Shown here: positions 59,242 through 64,000 of the stretch, piece after piece
How positions within the stretch are numbered: position 1 is the stretch's first letter
How the letters are laid out: each line of letters begins with the position of its first letter
Assembly: GCA_950295325.1 (NCBI GenBank)
Contig: OX485804.1
Coordinates: 994,001-1,058,000 of the forward strand
Direction of reading: 5' to 3'
DNA: 64,000 nucleotides
Source of the DNA: Polytrichum commune
Taxonomy: Eukaryota > Streptophyta > Polytrichopsida > Polytrichales > Polytrichaceae
Notes under the pieces: generated by a model
What the model saw: the letters and a program-made list of their open reading frames with translations, nothing else
Database searches by the model: none
Told to the model about the DNA's origin: nothing
Translations under genes and position numbers: made by a program

Positions 59242-61882
59242 CCTTGTTTCTCAACAAACCCACCTGCTACCCAAAAGATAGTCAAGTCCTCTTCACAGTA
59301 CATCCCCAGAGCCACCTCCTCATCTCGGCTCCAGCCCTCTCTCAATACAGGGTAAAGGAAACACCTCTAGCCTTGATCGTAAAGGTCAATGTCTATTGTC
59401 CCAAGATGACTCGGGAGTTTCTGATTCTGCTTTCGGCATCTCCTCCCCATCCTCACCACTTTCTTCAACTGCACGCACCAGTCAGTTAATGCTCCGATTT
59501 GACTTCCAGATGTGTAGTTTGTCCATAATCAACCACCATACATGGCTGGCAGCACGTGGAACTTGGACCTACATGTGACTCATGTAAATTGCATCATTAA
59601 CTCCTAAATTCGTCAAACAGGATGAACTCGATAAATTGCCTATATCTATCACAGTGGTCTAGAAATGGATTGGATGGTGTCTGTATCAATCGCTCAAGCC
59701 GGATAGTACTGAAAATTGGCTACTGTTACATTAAAATGTGTAGGTACTCACTTCCATGACCATTTCCCATAACGAGCAATTTAAAACATTTTGGCCTTCC
59801 ACGGCAGAAATCGAAGTTTAAGTTCCTGAGACATAGTGAGCTGGGAGCTAGGGCAAAAACATGTTAGGGTAACCCTAACCACTTGCCTGTGCTTTGTGAT
59901 TTCTCAAGAGCCTTGCGACCTTAATAGAGATTGCAATATCCTGGTCCTAATGGAGAGGATGCACTTGTGTCTCAAATAGTAAATCTCTGCAAAGAAATAA
60001 AAAAGATGTGAAAATTTTCTCCTGACTCTTGGCCACACTTCGTTAAAATACGACTGTTTTGCCCGCATGGCGATACTATGAAAGCATACCTCTTCAGCTC
60101 TGGAAGCCATGTTGATGAGAGGTTTCGCCATGCCTAGGTAAAACTACCCTAATATCACTGTACCGAGTCCCTACCCAAATAACAACTTGGTGTAAAAATT
60201 ATTCGGCTCTCATCTCGTGATAATTACCCATTCAGTATCAATATTTGATTGTAATACAGTGTTGACATTGGTCCACGACTGAAAGTTGCTTACCAATCCA
60301 TCACAGTAACTACGTCCATTCATCCGGTGATGCGCAGCACTTCCAAAGAATCATCAACAGCATCTTCAAAGGCGAAGCGAAGAATAATCCCCAATGACTG
60401 GCCGCCTCATTCAAGCTCCTAGTGATCGCAATCCTTTACAATCTCGTCAAGGGGCATGAAATACAGTTAAGAATGAATTATCTATTCCGCAGCCTGTCCG
60501 TGCTGAAAGGACTTCTGTTGCAATTCTTCCCCCATTGCTTCCATGACTGACTTGCTTACTTTTGCATCTTAGACCGAGAAATGTACCTCTCCGGATTCCT
60601 TGGATCAAACTGACTCATAGCAACAGCATTCACGTCACAAGCTAACAAAGAAGTGGATTCTCTGCCCCGAGTTCAGCACGCACATCTAATTACAAAATGG
60701 TCAATTTCTTCACCAAATTCGGGTACATTGAGCTGCAAACGAGACTCCCAGTGAAACCTAAGCTCCCGTTGGCAAAAATCTCGTCAAAAGGCAAACAATG
60801 CTGCCTCCTATAACCTTCCATTCTCACTCAATTCTCCAACTTGAAATCAAGAAACACCAGACTCTGAATGCCTCAGGTATAATCGTCTCATACATATCAC
60901 ATCACATCACATCACAAGCTCCCGAGGATCATTCTCTTCCCTGCAAACAAAACATTGACCATAGCGAAACCTCTTATCAGAATCCCATTGAGCCGAACCG
61001 AAACCCTCCGAACATATGACCAGAACAAATGCCTTAAAGCATATCATTTCCAAACCCAAAGGCTAAGAATGCTAGCAATTACCTAACTGAGCTTATGCAC
61101 GACAGAAGTGGATGATACGATTGACATGTGTGAGTGAATGAGTAGATGGTGAATGTGAGCTCACTGGCCACCAAATTCAAGCTCCCGTTGGCTGCAAACT
61201 TTACAATCTCGACGAAACGCAACCAATGCTCCCCTACTATGACCACGCATTCTCGAGTAAATTCTCCAACTTCAATCAAGGAACACAATAAATTCTTTGT
61301 GCACTACATCACATCACATCACATCACATCACAAGTTCCCGAAGATCGTTCTCTTCCGGGGCTGCAATCACGATCCCTTACGTACAACTTGCAAAACCTT
61401 TCATCAGAATGACATTGAACCGAAACGAAACCTTCAGCGCACGCCGCCATGGCAAATCTCTTGCAGCATATAATTTGAGAAACCAAATGACGCCAATTGG
61501 CCAGGCTTAGGAACGGGAGAAGTAGACGGTACGCTAATGTATAATTTTTTTGCGCAAGTGAATTGAGTAGTAGGAGCGATGCATGATCGGCGGAGGAGGG
61601 GAGATTCGAAGGGCGATTGGAGGCAAAGGAAAGGTGCCGAAGGATGCATTAGCTTCTCCACTCCATGACAAAACTTCATTGGCTAAATTTCTTTCCGAGT
61701 TCCCTATATATATTTCACAGTGTTGGATTTTCCCAAATGGGGGCACTAGAAATGGAGGGGAAAAAAACTATTTCTCACTGGTCATGGCTTCATTTAAACA
61801 TATGAATCACGTGGGTGGACCGACATGTGGAGACCTAATTGTCAGACTGAATGAGCGAGTTGGTTAGTCATTCCGACGTTTA
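59242..61882 (-). promoter_or_regulatory. 5' flank / probable 5' UTR of the H+-ATPase gene, with a duplicated segment
   Basis: No coding gene was recognised. Two direct, diverged copies of a 250-bp segment lie at about 60760-61015 and 61178-61440. They share 'aagctcccgttgg', 'attctccaacttgaaatcaag', an (ACATC)n tract (60895-60922 and 61302-61332), 'gttcccgaggatc-ttctcttcc' and 'tcatcagaat-ccattgaaccgaa'. A weaker third trace ('ttcaagctcctagtg...tttacaatctcg') lies near 60412. A 75-codon minus frame at 60131-59904 could be an upstream ORF if this DNA is transcribed. Confidence 0.45.
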
Positions 61883-62859
61883 AGGGCCACTTCACACACC
61901 GAGACTGAGAGCCCGTGACCATACACTTCAAGCACTTTCATTGCTGGAAAAGGCGGAGCCGGTCCAAGTTCGCTTCACACTACGCTTGAGGGACCAACGG
62001 AGTATGTGAATGCAAGATGGATGTAAAGTCTACATGGATTCCTGCATGGCATCAAATGAATCATGTTTCATGGTTATTTAGACTATTTTCAAAAACCATC
62101 TCTTGGGGTAGGTCTAACACAAAATTAAGAGATCTTGACACTCCGAATATTCAGAACCGTAGATTTATTTTATTTTATCATGAGTGAGGATCCACATGAA
62201 TAGAAATATATTGAAATAGCATTTGGCTAAGGGTCCAGTCAGATACGACTTCACACTACACTTGAGGGTCTATGACCAAACTACATGATTTTGGAGGTGT
62301 CTTGGGACAACCTTTGAACACTTTTTTGGGGGCTCTCAGAATTTCATGGTCATGGCTCTTGGCTTGTGTGTGAAGTGGCCTTGAGATCCCATGACCATTA
62401 CATTTCAAGCACTCTCATTGGTGGAAAAGGTGGAGCCGGTCCAAGTTTGGTTCACGCTACGCTTGAGGGACCAACGGAGTATGTGAATACAAGACGGATG
62501 TAAAGTCTAGATGGGTTCCTACATGGCATCAAATGAATCATATTTCATGGTCACTTAGACGATGTTCCAAAACCGCCTCTTGTAGGTAGGCCTAACACAA
62601 AACCGGGAGACCATGGCGCTCCAAATGCTTACAACCGTTGATTTATTCTATTTTATCATGTGTGAAGACCCACATGAATAAAAAGATATTAAAATAGCAT
62701 TTGGTTGAGGACTTGGTTACATATGGCTTCACACTACACTTGAGAGTCCATGACCACACTAGATGATTTTGGAGGTGTCTTGGAACAACCTTTGGACACT
62801 TTCTTTTGGGCTCTCACAATTTCATGGTCACGGCTCTTGGCTCGTGTGTGAAGTGGCCC
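61883..62859. mobile_element. TIR-flanked element made of two tandem 480-bp units
   Basis: Outer ends AGGGCCACTTCACACACC and, inverted, GGGCCACTTCACACACGAG, with TTA on each side (61880-61882, 62860-62862). The inside is a head-to-tail duplication: 61900-62384 and 62385-62850 match throughout ('ggagccggtccaagtt', 'gagggaccaacggagtatgtgaa', 'gattttggaggtgtcttgg'). At the internal junction a single GTGTGTGAAGTGGCC end remains. It is non-coding. The TTA flanks suggest a PIF/Harbinger relation, weakly. Confidence 0.7.
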
Positions 62860-62862
62860 TTA

Positions 62863-64000
62863 GAATAAAATTGGAAGTAAGTGAGTGCACTGTAAGGTGC
62901 AACACCTAGATGTTCAAGAATAATATCGGAAGGTGGTCTTCACGTAGTTGAATCTTTGCTAGGTACTCATTTGTTGACCATTCATCTTGTACGGGCCTCG
63001 AGCTTCAGATGAGTGTGTGTGATTGTTTGAAAAATGGAGGAAATAGTATGGTTTTTAAAGGAAAACTTTTTGCATTTCAAATATAAATTGAGGGGTACTT
63101 AGGGGCATGGGTGAGCCATGACTGTCACGTTAAATGGAGTGAGTTCAATTGTGGAGCTTACAATAATTGGGGCACTGCATGTGAAACTTTAACAATCTAA
63201 ACTCCCATTTTATTCTTATTAATTCTTCGCTCATTTAGATTTGTTAGTATGCTCATACAATTTAACCATGTACGTGTTGAAATGCATACTAAGTCTAATG
63301 GCCATTTTTAGAGGTGCATTAAACTTAGCATCAAGTTTCTCTTGAAAGTCAGTAGATAAGCTCGTCCAGCATCCTGAATCAATATATATTTAATGTTTCC
63401 TTTACAATGTAATCACCTTTCAAATCTCCCCTACTCCAATCATCATACAATAAAATCACAATATGTGCTTTAAGGTGGTAAACTAGGAAATGAATGTGCC
63501 CATCAAAACACCAACAATGACCCTAAAATTCTGCACAACAACACATTTATCTTAAGAGTGTCTACCACCTTAACATCATGCTAAGTCTTGTGGATTGAAT
63601 TGGATGTTTTTGGGTCATCTACCAATAAAACATCAAATCTCGTATTAATAACTCCTACATACATAATTTGAATAAACATAGTACTTTGACGCATGGATAT
63701 CCCCCTTTTGGATTGCTAATAAGATCCATCACTTAAAATGTTCTCAGTCTAATAATAATATCTATAATTAGCATGTATATCCCAACACCATGTTTTGTCC
63801 ACTTCATTGACGCATGTCTTCCTTGTGAATCGTATTTGAAAACATATAAAAGGCGTCTTAGAAATGAACTTTTCACAGAGAATTGACAATGCGCTCACAT
63901 GTTCTTCCGAGTTTTGTAGCTCCATGACCAATCACAAATAGAACCTTGCAAATCCATTGGACCGCCTGCTATTGTATTATGAAAGCCACAAATCTATAGT
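62863..64000. other. Intergenic DNA, nothing recognised
   Basis: AT-rich to the window end. Short frames only, without family resemblance. Confidence 0.4.

Noticed and set aside
60895-61332. Regularly repeated ACATC blocks resembling an array
   Set aside because: A simple pentanucleotide microsatellite within a duplicated segment in a plant genome; not a CRISPR array.

Overview
The window is nuclear DNA of a land plant. It is AT-rich and gene-poor, with four recognisable spliced genes in 64 kb. The gene families are plant-specific or plant-typical: a DML1/Misato tubulin-like protein, a CML21/22-type EF-hand protein, an EMS1/EXS-clade leucine-rich-repeat receptor kinase, and a plasma-membrane H+-ATPase. 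The H+-ATPase model ends without the C-terminal YTV that vascular-plant pumps carry, and has a long acidic N-terminus. That 'non-penultimate-threonine' form is known from algae, bryophytes and other early-diverging lineages. Together with the gene spacing this suggests a bryophyte or another non-seed plant, but the species is an inference.

Layout. 1-4.4 kb: five 3' exons of DML1 on the + strand, the gene being cut at its 5' side by the window edge. 4.4-9.1 kb: intergenic. 9.1-12.2 kb: four-exon EF-hand gene on the minus strand, with a large first intron. 12.4-18.4 kb: a degenerate three-copy tandem repeat, a decayed hAT-type transposase fragment and two TIR elements. 18.4-24.6 kb: the two-exon receptor kinase on the minus strand, with a decayed partial copy of its 3' end just downstream and a TATA box candidate near 25.45 kb. 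25.6-53 kb: a repeat-filled desert with many small terminal-inverted-repeat elements, one broken non-LTR retrotransposon 3' end and tRNA-like fragments. 54.1-59.2 kb: ten-exon H+-ATPase on the minus strand. 59.2-64 kb: duplicated 5' DNA of the ATPase and a TIR-flanked tandem repeat.

The four genes are not an operon or pathway cluster. Each is a separate housekeeping or signalling gene with its own introns. The most striking structure is in the repeats. At least eight insertions carry ends beginning CACGGGTAG or CTCGGGG, or decayed versions of these. Nearly all have an exact 8-bp target duplication, several share a subterminal CACGTGCG box, and one sits inside another. They look like one hAT-like family that has been active repeatedly here. 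One copy carries a 100-residue-scale coding-like segment of unknown origin.

Exon borders were deduced by hand from splice signals, reading-phase agreement and recalled family sequences. UTR ends and transcription starts are not established.
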